The notes under the pieces are model-generated. The model was not told the origin of the DNA. It saw nothing but the letters and a program-made list of their open reading frames with translations, and made no database searches. A stretch of DNA of 12,763 nt from Chlamydiota bacterium (lineage in GTDB: Bacteria > Chlamydiota > Chlamydiia > Chlamydiales > SM23-39): positions 1 to 12,763 of the forward strand of contig JAJFMM010000015.1 of the NCBI GenBank assembly GCA_021772165.1, read 5' to 3'. Both the position numbers and the translations under genes were made by a program. This document shows positions 1 to 6,546 of the stretch, one piece after another; within the stretch, counting starts at the first letter, position 1; the number at the start of each line of letters is the position of its first letter.

Positions 1-50
1 CTTCTTTTTTCAATACACTCCTTGCGTCCCTAGATATTATTTTGCATTGC

Positions 51-59
51 TGTTATAAT
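51..59 (+). promoter_or_regulatory. Extended -10 promoter element of the RsmI-like methyltransferase
   Basis: The sequence TGTTATAAT is a TGN extension (51-53) followed by a perfect TATAAT hexamer (54-59). There is no good -35 at 16-18 nt: the nearby TTGCAT (42-47) is only 6 nt away. An extended -10 can work without a -35. Transcription would begin near 66-67, only about 6 nt before the ATG at 73, giving an almost leaderless message. This is a motif reading only; no transcript start data are available. Confidence 0.5.
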
Positions 60-72
60 CTCTCGCAAAATT

Positions 73-777
73 ATGACGATCTATCTACTGCCTAATCTCT
101 TCGATGAAACGCAACCCTGGGAACCTTTTTTGCCAGAAAGCGTGAAAGAGGCTGTCGCAAGTCTCGATGGGTTGATCGCTGAGAGTGAAAAAGCAGGACG
201 ACGCTATCTAAGGCGCTTTGTCGATCACGATCGCATGGCCGCAACGCCGATCCGACTCTTAAATGAGCATACGCAAGCCTCTGACATCGCAGAACTGCTT
301 GCTCCTATCGCCAAAGGAGAGAGATGGGGTCTCGTCTCCGATGCGGGTCTGCCCTGCATCGCTGATCCAGGAGCTCCTCTGGTTCTGATGGCTCATGAGA
401 GAAAGATTCAACTCACGGCATTTCCAGGTCCTTGTTCTATGATGATGGCGCTGCAGCTCTCCGGGTTGTGTGGTCAGCGCTTCGCTTTCCACGGCTATCT
501 GCCGAGAGATGTTCCTGAGCTAAAACGCTCACTGCAGCAGATTGAGGCGCGCTCCAAACAGGAAAATGCTGCACAACTCTGGATTGAGGCACCTTACCGA
601 TCTGCAAAAATGGCATCTAATGCGATCGAGTCTTTAAGCCCCTCTACACTTTTTTGCATTGCACTCGATTTAACCTTTCCGACCCAGTCTGTGCGGACGC
701 AAACCATTCTGCGTTGGAGGAAAGAGAAGATCGAGATCGGCAAACAGCCGGCCGTTTTCTTGATCCAAGCTAGATAA
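73..777 (+). CDS. Short RsmI/YraL-like SAM-dependent methyltransferase (tetrapyrrole methylase fold)
   Basis: A 234-residue protein of the tetrapyrrole (corrin/porphyrin) methylase superfamily, closest in look to the RsmI/YraL branch that 2'-O-methylates 16S rRNA cytidine. Visible motifs are the N-terminal strand MTIYLLPN (1-8), the SAM-site loop SDAGLPCIADPG (89-100), FPGPCS (117-122), FHGYLPRD (139-146) and EAPYR (172-176), which replaces the ESPHR of classical RsmI. At 234 residues it is shorter than classical RsmI (about 285) and matches the compact form known in Bacteroidetes and chlamydiae (C. trachomatis CT048 by position). The start is firm because the first beta strand begins at residue 2. 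There is no Shine-Dalgarno. Position next to the hemW-sucAB block supports the chlamydial assignment. The actual substrate (rRNA or otherwise) of the short form is not established by the sequence. Confidence 0.88.
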   Translation: MTIYLLPNLFDETQPWEPFLPESVKEAVASLDGLIAESEKAGRRYLRRFVDHDRMAATPIRLLNEHTQASDIAELLAPIAKGERWGLVSDAGLPCIADPGAPLVLMAHERKIQLTAFPGPCSMMMALQLSGLCGQRFAFHGYLPRDVPELKRSLQQIEARSKQENAAQLWIEAPYRSAKMASNAIESLSPSTLFCIALDLTFPTQSVRTQTILRWRKEKIEIGKQPAVFLIQAR

Positions 778-782
778 TTTGT

Positions 783-811
783 TTGACAACCCATCCCCGG
801 CTCGACTAAGC
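783..811 (+). promoter_or_regulatory. Possible sigma70-like promoter before the FKBP gene
   Basis: The 73-nt gap between the methyltransferase stop and the FKBP start contains a perfect TTGACA (783-788). The hexamers 16-17 nt downstream (ACTAAG/CTAAGC, 805-811) match TATAAT poorly. The gene could have its own promoter here or be read through from the methyltransferase. The call rests on the -35 box alone. Confidence 0.25.
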
Positions 812-836
812 AACAGTTAACAGACAATGCTAACCT

Positions 837-845
837 GAGGAGAGG
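837..845 (+). promoter_or_regulatory. Shine-Dalgarno of the FKBP gene
   Basis: GAGGAGAGG lies 5 nt before the ATG at 851. It is one of the few strong ribosome-binding sites in the window and fixes the start of the FKBP gene. It contrasts with the SD-less starts of the methyltransferase and sucA. Confidence 0.7.
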
Positions 846-850
846 CGGCC

Positions 851-1270
851 ATGATCCAGAAAGGAAAGAAAGTATCTTTAGAATATACGGTGTATCTGGA
901 GGATGGGATGCAGATCGACACCAATATCGGTGATGATCCTCTTGTTTTTGAAGTTGGTATGGACCAGCTCTTCCCTGCGCTAGAGCAGGAGATCGTCCAG
1001 CTCGGAATCGGCGATCAAAAGGAGATCCGCCTCGAGGCAGATCAAGCCTATGGTCAGGTTGTTCCCGATGCGTTTAGAGAAGTAGAACTCGAATCGATTC
1101 CATCGCAATTCCGTTATAATGGAGCGATTCTCGGTGTTCAAGACCCATCCGGCGGCGTTTTTCCGGTGCGCGTTCATGAAGTCAAAGAAGAAAAAGCTGT
1201 TCTCGACTTCAATCATCCTCTAGCGGGTAAGAATCTGCGCTTCGACGTAAAAGTCCTCGAAGTTGCTTAA
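851..1270 (+). CDS. SlyD-like FKBP-type peptidyl-prolyl cis-trans isomerase
   Basis: A 139-residue cytoplasmic FKBP of the SlyD type, a prolyl isomerase and folding chaperone. The FKBP half-domain runs through residues 1-69, with YTVYLEDGMQID (12-23), the PLVFEVG strand (30-36), the L-x-P-A-L-E helix (40-45), LGIGD (51-55) and AYGQ (66-69). An insert-in-flap chaperone domain follows (about 70-118), and the chain closes with the typical SlyD strand NHPLAGKNLRFDVKVLEV. No signal peptide is present, so it is not a Mip-type periplasmic FKBP. It stops straight after the last FKBP strand and lacks the Cys/His-rich metal-binding tail of E. coli SlyD (196 residues), so a role in nickel delivery is unlikely. 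A strong SD supports the start. It is followed by a GC-rich hairpin and a gene-free gap. Confidence 0.9.
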   Translation: MIQKGKKVSLEYTVYLEDGMQIDTNIGDDPLVFEVGMDQLFPALEQEIVQLGIGDQKEIRLEADQAYGQVVPDAFREVELESIPSQFRYNGAILGVQDPSGGVFPVRVHEVKEEKAVLDFNHPLAGKNLRFDVKVLEVA

Positions 1271-1287
1271 GCCTTCCTTAAAGATTG

Positions 1288-1313
1288 GCCGGGGGCAGGC
1301 CTCCTACCCCGGC
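1288..1313. terminator. GC-rich hairpin between convergent units, terminator-like
   Basis: GCCGGGG (1288-1294) and CCCCGGC (1307-1313) form a perfect 7-bp stem with a 12-nt loop that itself contains the self-complementary AGGCCT. It starts 18 nt after the FKBP stop and ends just before the stop of the LRR remnant on the other strand. Neither side carries a U-run, so it is not a canonical intrinsic terminator. It may stabilise 3' ends or act in both directions. Confidence 0.35.
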
Positions 1314-1314
1314 T

Positions 1315-1467
1315 CTACATCAAGACGTCAGTGGTTTCAATCCAGTTAAGATTCGGAAGACTTCTAACACACTCAGGAATAGAGTTTAGTGGGTTGCCAT
1401 TTAGATAGAGCTCTTCGAGCTTTATAAGCTCTCCTATAAAGGAATAATGCTGCCGACTGTGCCCATT
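1315..1467 (-). pseudogene. C-terminal remnant of a leucine-rich-repeat (LRR) protein gene
   Basis: On the minus strand the frame ending at the TAG 1317-1315 reads, for about one and a half repeats, IGELIKLEELYLNGNP followed by LNSIPECVRSLPNLNWIE and a short tail. This fits the bacterial LRR consensus LxxLxxLxLxxNxLxxIPxxIxxLxxL. The frame opens after a TAA at 1470-1468 and has no ATG, GTG or TTG before the last codons, so it cannot be an intact gene. A neighbouring frame upstream (around 1445-1466) reads MGTVGSIIPL and could be the preceding repeat, shifted out of frame. LRR proteins are frequent in amoeba-associated chlamydiae, where they are thought to meet host proteins. This scrap lies on the same strand and directly downstream of the MFS operon. 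I infer a decayed gene. The alternative is a chance LRR-like reading, which the density of consensus matches makes unlikely. Confidence 0.72.
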
Positions 1468-1515
1468 TTATCTCCAATTCGTTTTTTTGCGCTCGATTTT
1501 AGGGCTAGAAAGATA

Positions 1516-2739
1516 TTACGCAAGATCTTTTGCATTAAAGTCATACAAAGCTGGCTGAGGACGGCAGAAGGTCTCCCGAATACCAGTCAAAGTAATCAGA
1601 AAAGCCATTCCATAAGCAATCGGCATTAAGAGAAAACCTATCTCAAAATGTCCACGTGTATAGATGGTCATAAGCAAAGGAAACAGCGCCCCAAACAGAC
1701 CGATCATACTGTTGTTGGCTCCAACAGCAATCCCTTGTAGCTCTTCAGGTGCATTATCGGTGACGTTGGCAAACGAGAGGCATTGGCCTCCGGATGCCAC
1801 ACCGAGTAGGAAGAATAGAAGCGCAAAGAGCGGTTTGTTTTGTGTGGGTAGATAGAGCAGGGCTAGAGAAGCTAATGCGCCGAGCAGAGCTGCTCCCAGT
1901 AGATAGGGCTTTCTTCTCTGGAACTGATCGGAGAGTTTCCCAAGAAGTGGGCTGCCGATGGCCAGGCCGATCCAGATCATCGAGATCAGAAAGGCGGAGC
2001 TGGCCTTGCTAAAGCCTCTTGTTTGTAAATAGAGGGGTCCCCAAAAGGCTCCCAGAAGAGGCAGGCTCACATAGACGGTTCCTGCGTAGAACATCGTTAG
2101 CCAGATCTGCGGGATACGGAGCAGCTGTCTCAAATTTTGAAAGAGGGGAGCTGCTTCTTTTACTTCTCGTGAGTTGTTTGGTCGAGTCCTGACAAAGAGT
2201 GCGATCAGGAGGGTCTGCAGAATTCCAAAAAGAGCGACGTAGAAGAAGATCTGTCTCCAATCATTTTGCATGCGCTGCATCAGATAGACAATGGGAGCTC
2301 CCGCGAGTAGTGGTCCCGCAGTTCCCAGCATTTGGCCGAAGCCGGCGAGAAAGGCGAAATGTTTTTGAGGAAACCAGTTCAGAGCGAGGATGAGCAGGGA
2401 GATAAATCCAAAGGAGGCTCCAAAACCGATGAGCATACGGCTGATGGCGCAGCTCAAGAAACTGTTGGCTGCGGAAAAGCCGAAAAGTCCGATGCTACAG
2501 ATGCCGCAGGCGATCGTCAGAAAGAGTCTGACTCCATAACGGTCATAGAGAATGCCGACCGGAATCTGCATAAGGGAATAGGTGAAAAAATAGGCGGAGC
2601 CGCTCATTGCAAATTGCTGGGCGCTAAGGTGCATGTCGTGGATAACATTCACTGAAATCGTCGCCGGGATCATCGCCACGAAAAATTCATAGAGGTAAAA
2701 GAGGATTGCTAAAGACCAGATGAGAATGGGTCGGAACAT
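1516..2739 (-). CDS. MFS transporter, paralog 1 (last gene of the tandem array)
   Basis: A 407-residue, 12-helix major facilitator superfamily permease of the inner membrane; substrate unknown. MFS motif A is clear in the loop between TM2 and TM3 (GILYDRYGVR), and its repeat in the second half is GKLSDQFQRRKP. TM1 holds the family's acidic residue in FYLYEFFVAMIP (E18) but has Ala at 22, where paralog 4 has Arg. This copy is the most divergent of the four by eye: it lacks about five N-terminal residues that the others have, has a shorter TM6-TM7 loop, and ends in a different tail (DFNAKDLA). It starts in a TAATG overlap with paralog 2, has only a weak SD and probably relies on translational coupling. 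No clear terminator follows. The YEFF-type TM1 and PVGILYDRYG resemble MFS families of Legionella and Coxiella; this is recollection, not a search. Confidence 0.88.
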   Translation of the reverse strand: MFRPILIWSLAILFYLYEFFVAMIPATISVNVIHDMHLSAQQFAMSGSAYFFTYSLMQIPVGILYDRYGVRLFLTIACGICSIGLFGFSAANSFLSCAISRMLIGFGASFGFISLLILALNWFPQKHFAFLAGFGQMLGTAGPLLAGAPIVYLMQRMQNDWRQIFFYVALFGILQTLLIALFVRTRPNNSREVKEAAPLFQNLRQLLRIPQIWLTMFYAGTVYVSLPLLGAFWGPLYLQTRGFSKASSAFLISMIWIGLAIGSPLLGKLSDQFQRRKPYLLGAALLGALASLALLYLPTQNKPLFALLFFLLGVASGGQCLSFANVTDNAPEELQGIAVGANNSMIGLFGALFPLLMTIYTRGHFEIGFLLMPIAYGMAFLITLTGIRETFCRPQPALYDFNAKDLA

Positions 2740-4004
2740 TAGCCTATGTAATGAACGGTTTGTTGGGCTCGGCAGAAGGTCTCCCTGATGCCGATGAGCG
2801 CAATCAGAAAGGCAATTCCATAGGCGATTGGCATAACAAAAAATCCAAAGGTGAAATCAGCCTGGGTGTAGATCTGCTCGGTTTTATGCTCTTGCATGAT
2901 CCAAGTTACCAGAGGTGGAAAGATGGCTCCAAAGAAGTTGACCATGCTGTTATTCGCCCCGATGGCAGTGGCTCTAAGCTCTTCCGGCGCGATGTCGGAG
3001 ATCGTTGCAAAAGAGAGGCTCTGTCCCCCGGATGCCATTCCAAGCGTAACGAAAAGAATGGATAACACCCATAGGTTTTCCACAGGCAGCAAGAGGATAG
3101 CGAGAGAGATGACGACACCGAGGAATGAGGAGCCCAGCAGAAAGGGTTTTCTCCTGCGGACGAGATCGGAGAGTCTGCCCATGATAGGACAGCTGAGCGC
3201 CATGCCGACCCAGATCATCGAGATCATCAGAGCGGAGGATGCTTTTGAGAAGCCTCTCGTCTGGAGGTAGAGGGTGCCCCAATAGGCTCCGAGAAGAGGC
3301 ATGCTTAAGTAGACCGCTCCTGCATAGAGCATGGTCAGCCAGATCTGCGGGATGCGTAAAAGCTGTTTCAATTTTTTGGAAAGAGGGGCCTCTTTTGTTA
3401 AGTACACAACGTCATCCTGCGATGACTTCGGTTTTGTCCTAACAAATAAAGCGATCAGAACTGTCAGTGCAGCTCCAAAGTAGGCGATGTGGGAGAAGAT
3501 CATTCGCCAGTCGTTATCCACCTTAACCATCAAGTAGGCAACAGGAGCTCCTGCAAGTAGCGGCCCTACAGCTCCGAGCATCTGGCCGAGTCCTGCAAGA
3601 AAACCAAAGTATTTTCTCGGAAACCAATTAAGAGCGAGGATCAGCAGGGAGATGAATCCAAAAGAGGAGCCAAAGCCGATGAGGAGTCGGCTGAGCACGC
3701 CGCTGTAAAAATTATCTGCGTTGGCAAAGCCAAAGAGTCCAAGTGTGCAGACGCCGCAGGCAAGTGTTAGAAAGAGTCTCACCCCATAACGGTCATAAAT
3801 GATGCCGACGGGAAGTTGCATGAGTGAGTAGGTTAGGAAGAAGGCGGATCCCATCATCGCAAATTGCTCTGCGCTGATCTGCATGTCGTTGATGATATTT
3901 CCGGAAATCGTCGCGGGCATCATCGCCATCGAAAATTCGTAGAAATAGAAGAGAATCGCTAGAAACCAGATGAAAACTGCATAAAAAGTGACTTTCTTTT
4001 TCAT
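2739..4004 (-). CDS. MFS transporter, paralog 2
   Basis: A 421-residue, 12-TM MFS permease. Motif A reads GIIYDRYGVR after TM2 and GRLSDLVRRRKP in the second half. The TM4-TM5 region LIGFGSSFGFISLLILALNW and GPLLAGAPVAYLM is shared with the other copies. TM1 has FYFYEFSMAMMP, with Glu23 and Ala27. By eye its nearest relative is paralog 3: same length, the same FCRAQQTVHY tail and stretches of identical DNA. The start is supported by AAAGGA (4017-4012, overlapping the stop of paralog 3) with an 11-nt gap, the only good SD inside the transporter array. The gene could therefore be translated independently of its upstream neighbours. Its stop overlaps the start of paralog 1 by one base. Substrate unknown. 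Confidence 0.9.
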   Translation of the reverse strand: MKKKVTFYAVFIWFLAILFYFYEFSMAMMPATISGNIINDMQISAEQFAMMGSAFFLTYSLMQLPVGIIYDRYGVRLFLTLACGVCTLGLFGFANADNFYSGVLSRLLIGFGSSFGFISLLILALNWFPRKYFGFLAGLGQMLGAVGPLLAGAPVAYLMVKVDNDWRMIFSHIAYFGAALTVLIALFVRTKPKSSQDDVVYLTKEAPLSKKLKQLLRIPQIWLTMLYAGAVYLSMPLLGAYWGTLYLQTRGFSKASSALMISMIWVGMALSCPIMGRLSDLVRRRKPFLLGSSFLGVVISLAILLLPVENLWVLSILFVTLGMASGGQSLSFATISDIAPEELRATAIGANNSMVNFFGAIFPPLVTWIMQEHKTEQIYTQADFTFGFFVMPIAYGIAFLIALIGIRETFCRAQQTVHYIG

Positions 4005-4011
4005 AGCTACG

Positions 4012-4017
4012 TCCTTT
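4012..4017 (-). promoter_or_regulatory. Shine-Dalgarno of MFS paralog 2
   Basis: On the minus strand AAAGGA is followed by CGTAGCT and then the ATG at 4004. It is the only convincing ribosome-binding site among the four transporter genes; the other three start in stop/start overlaps. Confidence 0.55.
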
Positions 4018-5281
4018 AACTCAAGTAATGTACCGTCTGCTGAGCTCGACAGAAGGTCTCTTTTATGCCAAAGAGCGCGATCAGAAATGCGAATCCATAG
4101 GCAAGGGGCATAAAGAGAAATCCTTGTGTAAAGTCGGCTTGTGTATAAATTTGCCCGCTGTAGCTCTCCTGCATGACCCAGGTAACTAGAGGGGGGAAGA
4201 TTGCGCTGAACAGATTGATCATACTGTTATTCGCTCCGATGGCAGTGGCTTGCAGCGATTCGGGTGCGATATCGGAGATCGTTGCAAAAGATAGGCTCTG
4301 GCCCCCGGATGCCATCCCGAGCGCGATGAAAAGCAGGGATAGAACAAATCGATTTTCGATGGGAAGGTAGAGGATGGATAGAGAAATCACGATGCCGAGA
4401 AGAGAGGCTATCAGAAGAAACGGTTTTCTCCTCTGCATGCGATCTGAAAGCCTTCCAATGACGGGGCAGCTAAGGGCGAGACCGACCCAGATCAGTGAGA
4501 TCATCAGGGCGGAGGATGCTTGGTCAAAGCCTCTCGTCTGTAAATAGAGGGTGCCCCAAAAAGCTCCCAGCAGGGGCATGCTTAAGTAGATCGCTCCGGC
4601 ATAGAACATGGTCCACCAGATCTGAGGGATACGCAAAAGCAGCTTCAACTTATGGGTGATGGGAGTCTCTCTCTTTAAATAAACAACAGTTTTCCTCGCT
4701 GACTTTGGCTTTGTTTTGACAAAGAGGGCGATCAGAAGCGTCAGTACGATGCCAAAGATGCCTACGCCGAAGAAGATCATTCGCCAGTCGTTATCCAGTC
4801 TAAACATCAGATAGGCAACGGGGGCTCCGGCAAGCAGCGGGCCTACCGCTCCAAGCGTCTGGCCAAATCCGGCAAGAAATCCGAAGTATTTTCGTGGAAA
4901 CCAGTTCAGAGCAATAATTAAGAGAGAGATGTATCCAAAAGAGGAGCCGAATCCAATAAGGAAACGGCTAAGTACGCCGCTGAAAAAATTATCCGCGTAA
5001 GCAAAGCCAAAGATGCCGAGTGTGCAGATGCCGCAGGCGATTGTTAGAAAGAGCTTTACTCCATAACGGTCATAGAGAATGCCAACGGGAATCTGCATGA
5101 ATGAATAGATGAGGAAAAAGGCGGATCCCATCATGGCAAATTGCTCTGCACTGATATCCATGTCCTGAATGATATTCACAGAAATTGTTCCAGGCATGAC
5201 GGCCATGAAAAATTCGTAGAAGTAGAAGAGGATCGCTAGAAACCAGATAAAAATAGCGTAAAAGGAGATTTTTTTTTTCAT
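4016..5281 (-). CDS. MFS transporter, paralog 3
   Basis: A 421-residue, 12-TM MFS permease with motif A GILYDRYGVK and second-half GRLSDRMQRRKP. TM1 reads FYFYEFFMAVMP, with Glu23 and Ala27. The coding sequence begins ATG followed by an uninterrupted run of ten A (5278-5269), coding for KKK plus the first base of Ile. The start overlaps the stop of paralog 4 as ATGA and has no SD, so translation is probably coupled. It is closest to paralog 2, sharing with it a 27-nt exact block (4771-4797 versus 3494-3520) and a 20-nt one near the C-terminal third. This points to fairly recent duplication or gene conversion. Substrate unknown. Confidence 0.9.
   Translation of the reverse strand: MKKKISFYAIFIWFLAILFYFYEFFMAVMPGTISVNIIQDMDISAEQFAMMGSAFFLIYSFMQIPVGILYDRYGVKLFLTIACGICTLGIFGFAYADNFFSGVLSRFLIGFGSSFGYISLLIIALNWFPRKYFGFLAGFGQTLGAVGPLLAGAPVAYLMFRLDNDWRMIFFGVGIFGIVLTLLIALFVKTKPKSARKTVVYLKRETPITHKLKLLLRIPQIWWTMFYAGAIYLSMPLLGAFWGTLYLQTRGFDQASSALMISLIWVGLALSCPVIGRLSDRMQRRKPFLLIASLLGIVISLSILYLPIENRFVLSLLFIALGMASGGQSLSFATISDIAPESLQATAIGANNSMINLFSAIFPPLVTWVMQESYSGQIYTQADFTQGFLFMPLAYGFAFLIALFGIKETFCRAQQTVHYLS
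5269..5278 (-). repeat. A10 homopolymer directly after the start codon of MFS paralog 3
   Basis: Ten consecutive A on the coding (minus) strand follow the ATG at 5281-5279. Tracts of this length can slip in replication or transcription. A change of one base would shift the frame at codon 2-5 and abolish paralog 3. Paralogs 2 (AAAAAGAAA) and 4 have no comparable uninterrupted run here. Confidence 0.6.
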
Positions 5282-6546
5282 AAGTCGATCATGTGTACGG
5301 TCGCTTGCGTACGGCAGTAGGTTTCTTTAATGGCGAAGAGAGCAACCAGAAAAGCTACTGAAAAAGCGATCGGCATCAAGAGAAAGCCCACCTCGAAATC
5401 TGCCTCTGTATAGATCGCTGCATGGCTGCCTCTCGCTTGCATGATCCATGTGACGAGAAGGGGAAAGACCGCGCCAAAAAGTGTAATGGAGCTGTTGTTA
5501 GCTCCCATGGCCGTCGCTCTGAGCTCATCCGGCACGTTGTCCGCGATGACGGCAAAAGAGAGGCTCTGGCTCCCGACAGACGTCCCCAGCAGGACGAAGA
5601 GAAGGGATAAGAGCAATTTGTTCTCTATGGGAAGATAGAGAATCAGCAGTGAGGCGATAGTTCCTACGAACGCTGTCATCAGAAGAAACGGTTTTCTTCT
5701 GTGGAAATAGTCGGAGAGCTTTCCGACAAGTGGGCTGCCAATGGCCAGACCGATCCAGATCATCGAGATCATTAAGGCGGCGGCGGGTCTGGAATAACCT
5801 CTCGATTGTAGGTAGAGGGTGCCCCAGTAGGCGCCCAGAAGAGGTAAGCTCACATAGATGGATCCCGAGTAGATCATGATGAACCAGACCTGGGGAATGC
5901 GCATGAGCTGTTTCAGTTTGCGCGAGAGGGGAGGCGCTGTTTTTAAATAGACGACTTCCTCTTCTTCGACTTTCGGTTTTGTTCTGACAAAGAGCGCGAT
6001 CAGTACGGTTAGCGCGGCTCCATAGATGCCGATGCCGAAAAAAATCAGGCGCCAGTTATTGTGCAACATGTGCATCATAAAGGCGACAGGGGCACCTGCG
6101 AGCAGCGGACCTACGGCACCTAACATCTGGCCGAGTCCTGCGAGAAAAGCGAAGTATTTTTGAGGAAACCAGTTGAGCGCCAAAATCAGAAGAGAGATGA
6201 ATCCAAAAGAGGAGCCGAATCCGATCAGAAGGCGACTGATCACACCGCTGAAAAATGTGTCTGCAAAGCCGAAGCCGAAGACGCCAATCGTGCAGATGCC
6301 GCAGGCGATGGTTAAAAAGAGGCGCACTCCGTAGCGATCATAGAGGATCCCGACAGGGATCTGCATCAACGAATAGGTAACATAGTAGGAAGAGCCAAAA
6401 ATGGCGAATTGCGCTGCGGTGATATCCATGTCATGGATGATGTTCTCCGAGATCGTCGCAGGCATGATCCGGACGAAAAATTCAAAGAAGTAAAACAGGA
6501 TCGCCAGAAACCAGATAAAAATCGCATATAAAGTGACTTTTTGCAT
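5278..6546 (-). CDS. MFS transporter, paralog 4 (first of the array, TM1 Arg retained)
   Basis: A 422-residue, 12-TM MFS permease. Motif A is GILYDRYGVR and the second-half copy is GKLSDYFHRRKP. TM1 reads FYFFEFFVRIMP, with Glu22 and Arg26. The Arg resembles what I recall for related Legionella/Coxiella-type permeases, while the three downstream paralogs have Ala there. An Arg inside TM1 often contributes to binding anionic substrates, so this copy may keep the original specificity (inference). The start shares one base with the stop of the deacylase gene (TAATG) and has no SD, indicating tight translational coupling of enzyme and transporter. It ends in an ATGA overlap with paralog 3. Other MFS classes, including phosphate-ester antiporters, cannot be excluded. 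Confidence 0.9.
   Translation of the reverse strand: MQKVTLYAIFIWFLAILFYFFEFFVRIMPATISENIIHDMDITAAQFAIFGSSYYVTYSLMQIPVGILYDRYGVRLFLTIACGICTIGVFGFGFADTFFSGVISRLLIGFGSSFGFISLLILALNWFPQKYFAFLAGLGQMLGAVGPLLAGAPVAFMMHMLHNNWRLIFFGIGIYGAALTVLIALFVRTKPKVEEEEVVYLKTAPPLSRKLKQLMRIPQVWFIMIYSGSIYVSLPLLGAYWGTLYLQSRGYSRPAAALMISMIWIGLAIGSPLVGKLSDYFHRRKPFLLMTAFVGTIASLLILYLPIENKLLLSLLFVLLGTSVGSQSLSFAVIADNVPDELRATAMGANNSSITLFGAVFPLLVTWIMQARGSHAAIYTEADFEVGFLLMPIAFSVAFLVALFAIKETYCRTQATVHMIDL

Noticed and set aside
42..59. TTGCAT (42-47) plus TATAAT (54-59) as a standard -35/-10 pair
   Set aside because: The spacer is only 6 nt. The TGN extension explains the -10 better.
1288..1313. The hairpin as a certain rho-independent terminator
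   Set aside because: There is no U-run on either strand, so it is listed only as terminator-like with low confidence.
1447..1629. Plus-strand 60-codon frame across the MFS array 3' end
   Set aside because: It overlaps the C-terminus of MFS paralog 1 on the other strand, has no SD and shows no motif.
1516..6546. The transporter array as chlamydial ATP/ADP (NTT) translocases or UhpC-type sugar-phosphate antiporters
   Set aside because: NTT proteins are longer and lack MFS motif A. No feature specific to the organophosphate:phosphate antiporters was seen, so the substrate is left open.
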